A DNA stretch of 64,000 nt from Agarophyton chilense. Its lineage: Eukaryota > Rhodophyta > Florideophyceae > Gracilariales > Gracilariaceae. The notes below the pieces were generated by a model. That model made no database searches and had not been told where the DNA came from. It worked only from the letters and a program-made list of their open reading frames with translations. Within the stretch, counting starts at the first letter, position 1. Every line of letters begins with the position of its first letter. Location: the NCBI GenBank assembly GCA_030374765.1, contig JARGXX010000070.1, positions 1 to 64,000 of the forward strand, given 5' to 3'. The position numbers and the translations under genes are program-made. This document shows, piece by piece, positions 10,755 through 20,925 of this stretch.

Positions 10755-12822
10755 TTAGTTTTTCTGGGCCTGCTCCGCCGGAGGCGGCTGCTCAGGGCGT
10801 TGAGCGGGCAACGCCTGGGCATCAGGTCCAGAAGGTACCGCAGAAGCGGTGGGGTGACCGACCACGTCGGTGACACGGGATACCGGTGCAGGTACCACCC
10901 GAGCTCGGGGAAGCGACACGTGACGTGGAACATCCGTTCGAGCACAGATATACGATGCAATCGGAACAGCTGCTTTGTCCTCCGGGGATAGGGCCTTGTA
11001 ATTGACTACGACTTGTGCCCATTCTTGCAGAGACAACACACATTGTGGAGAAGTATGGCCTGGTTTGTAGCAGAGATGACAAATCAGGCCAGAAGCCGGT
11101 GTTGGGTGGCGAGGCTCGGCGAACTTCACCGCGGGGCAGGTATCTCTCCAACCAGGACGCGAAAAGCGGACATGACCACTCTCGTGTGGGACGCGTGGCG
11201 CACGGACGCGACCATTATCCGCATAGAGTAGCGTGTCGTCCTCAATCACGTATTGTGACTCGTCCAAGGTTGAGGGTAACTCCGTTGTCGGGATGGAATG
11301 AACGTCACTATGGGCTAGCTGCACGTTATCATAATCCCTTCGAGAGGCCTGTTCGTCGATCATCGAAGCTGACGGGGTACCCAGTTGTAACATCAACGCT
11401 TTTGCAGACCTAACCCTGGATCCAGGAGTGCGTGCGCGCAGGGCTTCACCTTCTGCGCGAGCGAACTGCACTAGTTCCAAATACGTGGCTTTAGGTCTAT
11501 CTTCTCGACGTCGAGCAACAAGAGTCCGGATCGCCGGGTCCAAACCATCGACAAACATGGTACAACGTTCTTCAGCGGGGTAAACATTGCCACAGCGGTG
11601 AAAGGCCTTGTTAAGGCGCGACGAATAATCGGTTTCCGACTCGCCTGGACGTTGGCGAGTGTCCCGCAGGGCTATTATAGCCTGCTGAATGGCGGAGTTA
11701 GTAGCATACGACCTCAGGAGGTATTGAACTGCTTCAGTCTAGCATGTGGCCCCTCCTTCGGAGGCGCGTGATGAACCTCTGACAGAGTGATACTGGTCTT
11801 CTGCAAGAACACGTAAGAAGTACGGTACGGCAATGTAGGCCTGTCCCTCGTTCATTTCAAGGATGTCAGCTTCCGCGACAAAGCGTGCCAAGAAATCCAA
11901 CACCAATATTGGGTCTTCTCCAGAAAACAACTGGTTGCGAAGTGAGAGCTGCATTCGCTTAATGCAGTCCTTCACTCTTCTCGTACCACGGGGTGTACGA
12001 TCCAAAGAGGAGTCCTCTAAACGGTAGTACCGGTATGATAAGAGCTTCTTAAGGAGCGAATTGGTCGGTTTCAGCTCCTTCAAACCTGAGTGCTTCCTTC
12101 CCTTCGTGCGGGCGCGGATCACACCATGGGTGGCTGTTGACCGCTTAGAGCGTGAGGCGTGAGGAACGCTCACGGCGAGCTACTTCCAGAGATGAATCGG
12201 AAGAGTCGGACTCTGAGGATGAGGAGTCTGAAGGTTCGAGATCCGTGTTCCTTCGCTTCTTTCGAGCCTGGCGGTTCTCTTCCTTACTTCCCTTGTGGGA
12301 TACTGCAAGCGCCTCGGCCGGATCATTCCCCAACATTAGGGTTTGTTCCAACGTTTCGAGACGATTTCGGACGCGCGAGAACTTGTCCGCGACGTCCTTG
12401 ATAAAGGCCGAGGGTCCACCAAGGGACTCTAGAATCGATTTCTCATCCGCACGGAGGACACGGAGGTCCTCAGAAAAACCCTGCGTAGCAGTGTCATTTA
12501 CCTTCTTGCGAAGGGGATCGAACTCCTCTGCAAGGATAACTTGAGCTTCCCGCATAGAGCGGAGTTACTCTTCCACAGCTGCAAAGCTGGGATGGAGAGT
12601 GACATCCCTAGCAGGGGAGAGCATCTGGGCGGCGGCAGACGCCCGTCCTGCTCCACTTGCTGGGGGTGTCGAATCACAGACAGGAGGTCTCGAGGTCCTT
12701 CCACCTGGCACGTCAGTCGATCCACCGGTATGAGACCGTGAACAGACCGGGATACGGGATGGTTGCGATGGTTCCGGTGCACTGTTTTGACTCCGCGTCC
12801 TCGGACGGTCTTTGAACGACAT
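10755..12822 (-). pseudogene. gag: Gypsy B gag, copy 1, broken
   Basis: Capsid/nucleocapsid precursor. A Ser/Pro-rich N-terminus begins at 12,822; a TAA at 12,565-12,567 shared with copy 2 separates it from the helical capsid part (12,555 onward). The C-terminus has a CCHC zinc knuckle, C-H-L-C-Y-K-P-G-H-T-S-P-Q-C. Compared with copy 2 this copy has a 7-bp duplication (GCGTGAG) near 12,150-12,165 that shifts the frame, and a TGG-to-TAG change at 11,739-11,741. It cannot give full-length Gag. Confidence 0.8.
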
Positions 12823-12987
12823 GAGATCAGAATCCGTTACACGTGAGTATCCAAACCCGATCGGCTAGTGGGGCCAAGAAACTTCCTCAAAGAGGGCAAC
12901 TGAGATCAATCTCAATTTGAGAGTCCTATTTCCGATTAATCGTGACTGACTGTGGCCGACTCAAACTTCTAAGCCAGAAGACCAGTT

Positions 12988-13779
12988 TGTAGGACAACGC
13001 TTGAAGGGGAGACACCACGAAGATGTTCGGGATCTTCCTCTCTTGACAGACACGCCTCAGGCGGAGGAGACGCGTCCGAGTGGAGCACAGAAACAGAGCC
13101 ACTCTGGAAAGGCACGACGCAGTCGGGTGTAAGACCGAGTCCAATCCGACGGGATATACCTAGAGTGTTTAGGTGAGCACGGCACAGTCCGGGGTGTGAC
13201 CAATACTACGCGGAGAGGTCTCACGGCGATTGTCGGAAAAGGAGCGAGGAAACACTCGTAAGAGGGGGACGAGCAGGGTAAGTGAGGCGGCCACTCACGA
13301 GAGCCAAAAAGGAGAACAAGAGGAAAACGGGGGCGAAAACCTATACAGGGGCGAGACTACGACAAGTGTCGGCGATTAAATATGAACCCGCGGTGGTAAT
13401 AGCACTCTGATCGACAGAGGGGTAGATGAACTAACGTGCAACGGGCGCTCACGCAGTATGCGGTGAAGACGCGCCAAAGGCGAAAGTTCAGAGCCAAGAC
13501 TCCCTCCTTGGGATCTCCCAAGAGGGTGTTTACTGGGAAGCAGTGCTTAACCAACCTCCTAAGTAGTGTTGCGCGCGGCCCCTGACAGTGGGCGCGCGCC
13601 CGAAAAATAGACACTAAATAGCGATAGCGTAGCTAAATAAATACTGAGAATTACTAAATAATACTAACCATTAGGTAGAATCCGGGCCACGTGTGGCCCG
13701 CCTCGCACTCGAGCGTCGGCATCAGTGCAGTCCACGTGTTCCACCAGTGAGCACTTCCGGTCCTAACCGGCCGTCGGCA
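12988..13779 (-). repeat. LTR of gypsy B (5' LTR), copy 1
   Basis: A 792-bp repeat matching 27,799-28,587 and 63,263 to the window end. Read on the minus strand it starts TGCCGACGG and ends CCTACA, the TG...CA form of LTRs. It differs from the 27.8-kb copy at about 14 of the first 250 positions. The gypsy A pol frame resumes directly after it at 13,780. Confidence 0.9.
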
Positions 13780-13783
13780 CGAC

Positions 13784-16003
13784 CGAGCTCTTAGGTCTTC
13801 GAGTCAGCCGAGAAGGTATCTCTGTGCATCCCGGTAAGATTGATGTTATTAAGAATTGGCCAAAGCCCATCAGTATAACCAAACTACGGAGTTTCCTGGG
13901 CCTCGTTCAATTCTTTCGAAGATTTATCCCGCGTTTTTCCTTGCGTGCCGCCCCGCTCACGGCCCTCACACAGAAGAACTCTAGTCTCAAAGACTGGAAT
14001 TCGGCTGCCAATGCGTCGTTTGTGGATCTGAAGGAAGGACTGGTATCAGCTCCTGTGCTTGTACCCCCAGACTGGTCTCGGCCGTTCCGCGTCCATATTG
14101 ATGCATCGCAGCTGGCAGTGGGCGCCACCCTCACGCAGCATGATGAGGATTCTCGAGACCGGGCCATTGCATATACCTCCAGGAAGCTGAATGCCGCTGA
14201 ACAGAACTACACAGCTAACGAACGGGAGCTTTTGGGATTGATATGCGCCCTACAACGATTTAGATGCTACCTATAGGGGTCTACTTTCGATGTTTTTACG
14301 GATAATCAGGTTGTGGCTAATCTTTTTACGAAGAAGTCTCTGAACCTCCGTGAGGCCAGGTGGTTAGATATTCTTGGCTCGTTCAACATTCGCGAGGTCA
14401 GCTTAGTCCAGGGGAAATTACATGTACTGGGTGATGCTCTATCACGAATCCCGGACCGTCCGTGTATCCAGCAGATCCAATGCCTCACACCGTCGCTTGC
14501 GGAACTCGAGGAGACCATTGGACAATATGACAGGGATCAGGTCTTTGGTCCGATCATGGCTGCTCTTGACGGGCGTTGGACCGCTGATGCCAAGGAACGC
14601 AAACGGATTGAGGTTTTGTTGCCTTCATTTTCCAAGGAAGGCTCTCGTCTTTTATACAAAGGCAAGCTTTGTGTACCGGCGCATTGTCGCCGAGAGATTA
14701 TGAGCCTGGCCCATGATTCCAAAGTAAATGGTCATTTTGCATTCGCGAAGACACTTGCACGACTTGCGGACTTTCATTGGAAGCATAAGGCCAGGCAGGT
14801 AAAGGAGTACTGCGAAGGTTGTGGAATCTGTCAACAACAGAAAGATGCTGATGTATAGATGTTGAACGACCCTACACCTCTTCCTGTGCCTACGCGTCGG
14901 TGGGGCATCGTTGCCACTGACTTCATAGTGAAGCTACCAAAGACAGAACGAGGGTTGGACTCTATCTCTACCTGGGTAGACAGGTTGTCACGGCGAGTTC
15001 GTTTCGTGGCATGTAAGGAAACCGATAAGGCGACTGATATCGCGCAGGTTTTCTTTAGGAACATTTTTCCCCACCACGGGCTACCGGACTCGCTCATTTC
15101 GGACCGGGATCCTCGGTTCGTTTCAGCATTTTGGAAAGCGTTGATGGATCTATGCGGAGTCGAAAGCCGGATGTCTAGTGCACGACATCCCCAAACCGAT
15201 GGAGCTTCTGAGGTCATGAATCGAATGATAGAGAAATATATTCGTTGCTTTTGTTCATTCGAACAAACCGATTGGGACTTGCTACTTCCAAGTGCCGAGT
15301 TTGCGTACAACTCAGCGGCTTCAGAGGATCTTGGAATGTCACCATTTGAAGTGGATCTTGGATGGAAACCGAAGGCTCCATTAGACGCTCTGTTTAGGCG
15401 TTCTACTACAGTGAAGTCCCTTGGCGATTTTCGGGATCAGATGAAGATGGTATTGGAAGACGCCGCGTATGCCCATGAATTGGCAAAAGCCCGACAGACT
15501 GCGGAATCAAGCGTACATTGCCGCGTTCCAGACTGCAAGGTCGGAGATGAGGTGTGGGTTTCTCGAAAACTCTTTCGAGACTCCTATTCGAAGGCTCAAG
15601 CGTCCGCTAAGTTGTCCGCTCGTCGCGTTGGCCCGTTCCGCATATTGGGCCTGGTCGGAAACAATGCAGTGCACCTAGACTTTCCTTCACATATTCGGAC
15701 CCACCCAATCGTGCATGTTTCCCACACCAAGCCGCACCGCGTCCAGCCGAAGGGTATGTCTCACCTTGTCGTCACACACCGCTGCCTGTATCAGACAATG
15801 AGCGCCCTCTCTTCAATGTAGGCCTTATTTTGTCTCACCGCAAACGGGGACGCGGTTATCAGTGGCTCGCTTTATTGGAAGGTTCAAACACACACGATGC
15901 ATAATGGAAGCCTACACGTGACTTTGTTGATAGTGACGGCACATTGACTAAGGCCTTCCACGAATACATTGTGCGAAACAACCTACTATCTCATTTGCAT
16001 TGA
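13784..16003 (+). pseudogene. pol: Gypsy A pol 3' part (RT end, RNase H, integrase, chromodomain-like)
   Basis: Starts within RT (L-R-V-S-R-E-G motif) and continues through RNase H (I-D-A-S-Q and N-E-R-E-L-L), the zinc motif H...H...C-x-x-C (14,710-14,840) and the integrase core with T-D-F-I, S-D-R-D-P-R-F and H-P-Q-T-D-G-A-S-E (14,920-15,215). The end (15,821-16,003) is a short chromodomain-like segment with H-R-K-R-G-R-G-Y-Q-W-L. Breaks: TAG at 14,274-14,276 and 14,856-14,858, a frameshift near 15,770, and TAA in the chromodomain. About 25 RT codons expected between the 27.8-kb and 13.8-kb halves are missing. Inactive. Confidence 0.85.
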
Positions 16004-16018
16004 CGAGGACGTCAATAT

Positions 16019-16034
16019 AGTGGGAGGATAAAGG
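16019..16034 (+). promoter_or_regulatory. Polypurine tract of gypsy A
   Basis: The purine-rich run GTGGGAGGATAAAGG lies immediately before the 3' LTR, where plus-strand DNA priming occurs in this family. Confidence 0.7.
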
Positions 16035-16405
16035 TGCAACGACTAAATTTGACTACGACGAATGGTCGTCACCGAAGACAAACAGTCGACTACGACGAAT
16101 GTTCGTTGCACCAGACAGTAACTGATCCAGTCGGGATGACGGGTGCGTAGGGAACTGAGATGGAAGCAGAGTGAAGGGTTGTAGGCCAAACAGTCGAATT
16201 GGAACCCGGAGGGATGCGAGAAGAGTGAAGGTTTGTGGGACAAAGAGTAGAATTAGAACCCGAAAGGATTCCAGGCGGCTGCTATAAAACCCACTGTAGA
16301 GACCAGATCGTTTGAAGGGATCTACGGCATCGGCCCGTCAGGGAATAGTTCCAATAAACTTGTCCGGACTGCTGTCACCATTAACTACCTAAGGTCTCTG
16401 TTGCA
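16035..16405 (+). repeat. 3' LTR of gypsy A
   Basis: 371 bp, TGCAAC...TTGCA, the same length as the 5' LTR at 25,364-25,734. I counted about 22 differences between them (near 6%), many of them G/A or C/T. A CTATAAAA box is intact here (16,281-16,288) but altered in the 5' LTR. Followed by ATATG, the target duplication. Confidence 0.95.
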
Positions 16406-17463
16406 ATATGCCTCCGCGACCGCTCTCACGAAAGCGGAGCCATACCTATCTTATGCTACAGAGCAATACTCATATTACTGAATCAAAAGAGAAGTCTTCT
16501 AGACATAAACATACTAAAGACAAGATTAGAACAGGCTCAAACGCTCCGGTTGATCTCTACGACGTGTTTCTTGCTACTCAAGAAGCAAAGAATGCAGCGA
16601 TTGGAATCCAGGCCAGCCGCCGTCGGCGACCTGATGCGGAACCTCTCTTGACTTCCGTTGATAATCTGTTAGACAAGGTTAAGAGAGATTCACATTCAGG
16701 TCTCTGTGAGATTTTGCGAGAACACCAATTTGTCGGTGTAGCCTCGGAGAGATTTGTTCTGTTGCAATATGAAACAAAATTGCTGATGGCAGATGTGCCA
16801 TCCCTACTGAGGCAACTGATATATCAGCAGACCTTGATTCGATTTGCAGATATGGAAGCATTTACTCTGAAACCCCCGGCGCCAATCATGAAGCTGTTAA
16901 CCAATTATCTGTCAACCAATCCAGAGTGCTTAATCACTCGAAGAATTAACGCAGAGTCCTGTGCCATGGTACTACTGGAAAAGGGTCCCATGTTATCAGA
17001 GTATTATTCTCTCTCCACGGAAGGAGATACCCCGCAAACCCTCCACTTAAAAACGCTGCCCCAGATCATTCCCAATGTGCTGCCTGACCTTCGCTTCTTG
17101 GGCTCTTTTTTATATCATCTTGCTGTAGACACAGACTGGAATGAAGAGGAGCGGTGTTTTCGGTATGTTTCAGAGGCCTTTGGAGAATGGTACGGCAGTC
17201 ATTGGAATCCCATGTTAAGTCTCTCAGAGCGTGAAAGTCCAGATTGGCCGTGCGGAACCGATAACGAATTTCCCCTTGATGATGAGTCCTGGAAGTCTTT
17301 GAAGGTTGAGAACGAGAGTCAAGGGCGAAATTGGGTTATTCGCCATGTACTGTTTTCAGCTATGCGCAGCAACTACCACCCTCCGAAAAAATTTCTTACT
17401 GAACGAGTCTTGAGAGAAATAACTACAACGTCACGTCTGTATAAGGTCTTTGAGCGATGCTAG
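16406..17463 (+). pseudogene. MLH1: MLH1 C-terminal half (mismatch repair), split by gypsy A
   Basis: MLH1 pairs with PMS-type partners through its C-terminal domain in eukaryotic mismatch repair. From about 16,630 the protein follows the MLH1 C-terminal domain: helical start, F-V-G-V region, Q-Y-E-T-K-L, L-I-Y-Q, E-P/K-P-P-A-P motif, Y-Y-S-L, a D-W-N-E-E-E-R-C-F segment and W-V-I-R-H-V, ending exactly in the conserved V-F-E-R-C terminus. There is no internal stop over about 350 codons. The apparent ATG at 16,408 is only the last codon of the ATATG target duplication; upstream sequence is LTR. The reading frame is in phase with the MLH1 part at 24.9-25.36 kb. Without its N-terminal ATPase it cannot work. 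Confidence 0.9.
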
Positions 17464-18241
17464 ACTTTCAAGTTAGGCCAGAAATGAAAAGCCAGCGCAG
17501 TTTATTCCATTTGTCGAAGTTCGTTTCAACAAAGGATAGTATTGAGACACGGAAGACGGAGGAAGCTTCTCCAATTAAAGCTCTACTCTGCGTTCTATCT
17601 CTTGATATTCATTAGTGGTAGTTTTGTCAAGGATCTTGTAAACGCATCACCATTAATCTTTGTACCGAAATGCACCGCTGGTTTCGTGACTCCACTTCGT
17701 ATTGCACCAGGCTAATCATCAAGTAATTAACAATTCTGAATGAGCCGAAGGGATAAAACCATTGCGAAGGCGATGGGAGTGCGATTTGAGCTCCAATCTT
17801 GTAAAGGTACGTAATTTTGTTGTTGACTTGACGCTTTTTCTCGATTGCGATCTTCAACTTTTGAAACAGCCGAAAACCAGCAGGTCTTTGAAGCTCCAGT
17901 CATCTGTGATCAGGGAACTATTCTAGTTCTGGACAAACGTAATGTCATTCCTTCTGCCTATTAGCACGAATAAAGCTCTTCGGTTCTGAATATGCAGTTG
18001 TGGCGACACAAGCTGACGTGATGATTGTCTTCATCGAATTGTTCTGATTTCTAGTTGTTTGCCAGAGAGCAATCCAGAATTCCAATTGACTGCAATCCAG
18101 TAGATTGCGTTACATCTCTCCTTAACTTGCTAAACATGGCCCTAGGCAGATTTCAAGACAACCCAGTTTTTACGTTTTTGTACATGTTAAAAGATAGTTG
18201 TGTGCAATAAGAAAGACTGGGCCCAAGCACTGAGAATCACC
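17464..18241. other. Intergenic region
   Basis: No coding frame, repeat or element border that I can support. The duplication junction must lie somewhere between here and 24.93 kb. Confidence 0.5.
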
Positions 18242-19255
18242 TCACGGCGTAAAACATTCTATTGGCATCACTGATTCATTCGGGTTTTTTGTTTTGATGA
18301 GGACGTCATCAAGATTTTTTTCTTTGGGATTATCTTCGTCCCTCAAGTTGGATTCGCCAGTTACTTGAAGTTCGTCGGCGATAAGTGCTTTTATCCTTCG
18401 GAATATAAAGTTTATTCGGTTCAAGCGATTTAGAAGGAGAAACAATACGCCAGAGACAAGGATTGCGAAAATAATTGCGACGTGAGCTTTTGCCGCTCGA
18501 GCTCCTCCAACAATTGTGAAATCCAAAACACGATGTCCCCAGTCCCTGGTCACTGTGTACCGAATTCGTGCGAAAAGGAGCCATGCAGTGATGAAAGCAA
18601 TCGCGACAAACACATAGGCAAGCTGAAACCCCATCCGCAACGAGAGAAAGAAATCCACAAAGAGAAGAAGAAAATTGACCGCGTGGACAAGTACGCGCGG
18701 CATTATCATCCCTTCCCTCTCTTGAAGCAAAAGCTAGAACGCAAGATCTGCTCCCGTAGAGAGTGATAGAAATAGTTGGTACGTGCAAACAGTGGAATTG
18801 GCCAAGAGTGGGAAGGACCATCGCCCAGACATGATTGAAGACGATTGTTCCGGGTACAAGCGATACAGCAATGAACTGATAGTCGCGAGAATCATTGTGC
18901 TAGTTACACCCAAATATATCCATGTGATGAACCATCCGTAATTGAATTGTCCACTCGGGGCGAGCAATCCGAGAGTAAATACAAAAAGGCATGTGCAACA
19001 TAATCGCCAAAGGAGAATCACGCGCGAAGACACCCAAACGGAGCCTCCTGCTTCCGACAGAGTGTGAGACTTGAAAGTAGGAAATGGATTATCCGGTGCC
19101 AACACGCGAGTTTCCAGCTGATGTTTACGTGCCGAATCTTGAGACTGAAAAGACCTGCTAGTGGATTGAAATGCACTTTTAGTGGACTCAGCGTTCGCAT
19201 CGAGGGTACTGGAGATGACCGTTGTTTTGCAGTTCTTCTCCATGACGTAGAGCAC
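18242..19255 (-). pseudogene. Multi-pass membrane protein, possibly Rolling-stone/FAR-17a-like (one in-frame TAG)
   Basis: Minus-strand frame of about 337 codons with one TAG at 18,734-18,736. The N-terminal 65 residues are hydrophilic. About six hydrophobic segments follow: two before the stop and then W-S-F-P-L-L-A, H-A-V-N-F-L-L-L-F-V-D-F-F-L, a long V/A/I-rich helix, and another before a charged tail. The H-x-V-N-x-L-L-L-x-D-x-F-L-S pattern and its spacing recall Rolling-stone/AIG1-like (FAR-17a) proteins, but this rests on motif feel only. A possible 68-nt intron (GTACCAACT...CAAG) spans the TAG, so the gene may be intact. It sits downstream of MLH1-C and is convergent with it. Confidence 0.5.
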
Positions 19256-19671
19256 TGGGAGGTATTTGGATGATTTCCATCGCGTTTATCCTAACGGTAA
19301 AGAACTAAATCAGTCTACAACCAGAACGGTCAGGAACCCGAACAAACCGAACTTTAGTACTTGGACATGAAAGCACGGAGATGACAAATATGAGAATGAG
19401 GTTGTCAGTAGAACAAGGAACAAAGTCGTGATGGGGGGAGGGCGACTATTTGTTGAACAATATTGCAAGCGAAACGAGCCAGCTAGAATCTGATGGGAAA
19501 CTCGGTCTCAGGAGCGTGTATGTATTCAGTCCATGAAAAAGATGCTGTAGCTTGTTAGAATTGCGGTTGAGCGTGCTCATGAGATGAGCAGGCTCATGAG
19601 CAGTGCGATGGGAGATGAATTGGCGTTGGAGGCCAGTGCGGGTACGATAGCCGTAGCAAGCACAGTTCTGT

Positions 19672-19713
19672 ATTCATGGCCGAATGCATGGCCGAATGCA
19701 TGGTTGAATGCAT
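19672..19713. repeat. Short tandem repeat, ATGGCCGAATGC-type
   Basis: Three to four imperfect 12-bp units (ATGGCCGAATGC, ATGGCCGAATGC, ATGGTTGAATGC) in a row. Confidence 0.8.
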
Positions 19714-20607
19714 CGGTTCGCACGGAAGCCACCTAAGCAGCTCATTTACAGGCGGCGACAGGAAGATGTGCCACACGGCCACGCTCCTGAGACCATACGG
19801 CACAAGTCCACAACTCCAACGCGTCGCCGCCCCACTCGGAGTGTGCGCACCTCAACATCCAACCAGTTGCTGGTGTGTCGGAACATGTGAAGCACGCTGT
19901 CGCTGTCAAATCTTTCCACACGCGTTCCAATCGAGATTATGTGCAACGTTCAAATCACACACCCCTTGGCGCTTGCCATGAATGCGGTTTGCACGTACGC
20001 CACCCTACGTCACGTGGAAACCTGCTTCCTTCGATTCGCTTTCAGTGCCCTGCGGATACGAGTCCTCCTGCCAAATTATGCCCGATGCTGCAAGGGAACG
20101 AGCAGTTCACAATTTCAGACTCAATCGCACTCGCGCGTTGTCGATCAGAAAAGCAGTGTCTCTCTGCATCTCATGCCGTGCTTTCGCTGACGATGGACGT
20201 GAGCTGTTGCGAGGCTTACAGCCCCGCACAATTGGAATCGTACGCAGATGCGGTATGCCAATTATCATGATCACGAGGAAAGGTCCCCTCACGTGCTCTA
20301 AAGAGGTAAGCGAGTACTGGCGGCGGCTCTTTGCCGGATAGCGGCTCCAAGGCGCGAGAGTTGCGCGCGCGAGAGAAGACTGATTGAGAGGTATTGCGTG
20401 CAGGCGGAGCGTTGAGTGGAACGGAGATGCCCTTAGCCGGCGCTGTAGCGCAAGCGATGGAAACAAAAGTCGTTAGATATGGCGGCACGGCGTCAACGAC
20501 GAAGAAGACGAGGCGGTGTATCATAATGTGGAGTGAGGTGGGAGCCGGCGAGGAGACGAAAGGCAGCTTCGCTGAAATTTTTGCTCAACAGTTGTTAGAA
20601 TCCAGCG

Positions 20608-20652
20608 CAAAGCAAGCGCGCTTCGCACTTGCGCGCTTCGCACTTGCTTTGA
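20608..20652. repeat. Hairpin with internal 15-bp tandem duplication
   Basis: Outer arms CAAAGCAAG / CTTGCTTTG enclose two copies of CGCGCTTCGCACTTG. It could form a stable stem-loop; no terminator role can be assigned. Confidence 0.6.
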
Positions 20653-20925
20653 TTGGATCCTGGAACAATGCGAAGTCAGCGCTTCCGCTTCCGTTGCAAG
20701 ATTACGCCTGTTTTCGTCAAAGCTGAATTCAACCACCGCGGATGGTTCCAACGCCGCGCCTTTGTTTTCCATCAACCTCGAGACAATCACAGTGCCAAAC
20801 CTGCGCTGAACTCACGAATCCTTTGACCATTCTCCCTCCTGGTAACCTACTCCGCTGCGGAGGGGAATGACCACTCGCTTCTCGCACCTCTACCGTAGCG
20901 CTCAAGAGCCACGTCAAGGTTCACC

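Larger units (their letters stand above)
7012..13779 (-). mobile_element. Ty3/gypsy element B, 5' half, copy 1
   Basis: Minus-strand element: LTR (12,988-13,779), gag, then pol up to the integrase C-terminus, where the large transposon interrupts it at 7,011/7,012. The missing 3' part (integrase end, chromodomain, antisense gene, 3' LTR) is represented at 27,799-32,088. This copy is more decayed than copy 2. Confidence 0.85.
13780..16405 (+). mobile_element. Ty3/gypsy element A, 3' half
   Basis: Contains the end of RT, RNase H, integrase, a chromodomain-like tail, a polypurine tract and the 3' LTR. The 5' half is at 25,364-27,798. The two outer ends carry the same target duplication, ATATG (25,359-25,363 and 16,406-16,410), so they are ends of one insertion into MLH1. 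The inner break is at the LTR of B. Confidence 0.85.
19256..20925. other. Intergenic region with short repeats
   Basis: No convincing gene; the open frames here overlap one another on both strands and lack motifs. It holds two small repeat features, listed separately, and a GC-rich stretch just upstream of the Uma2 gene that probably includes its promoter. Confidence 0.5.
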
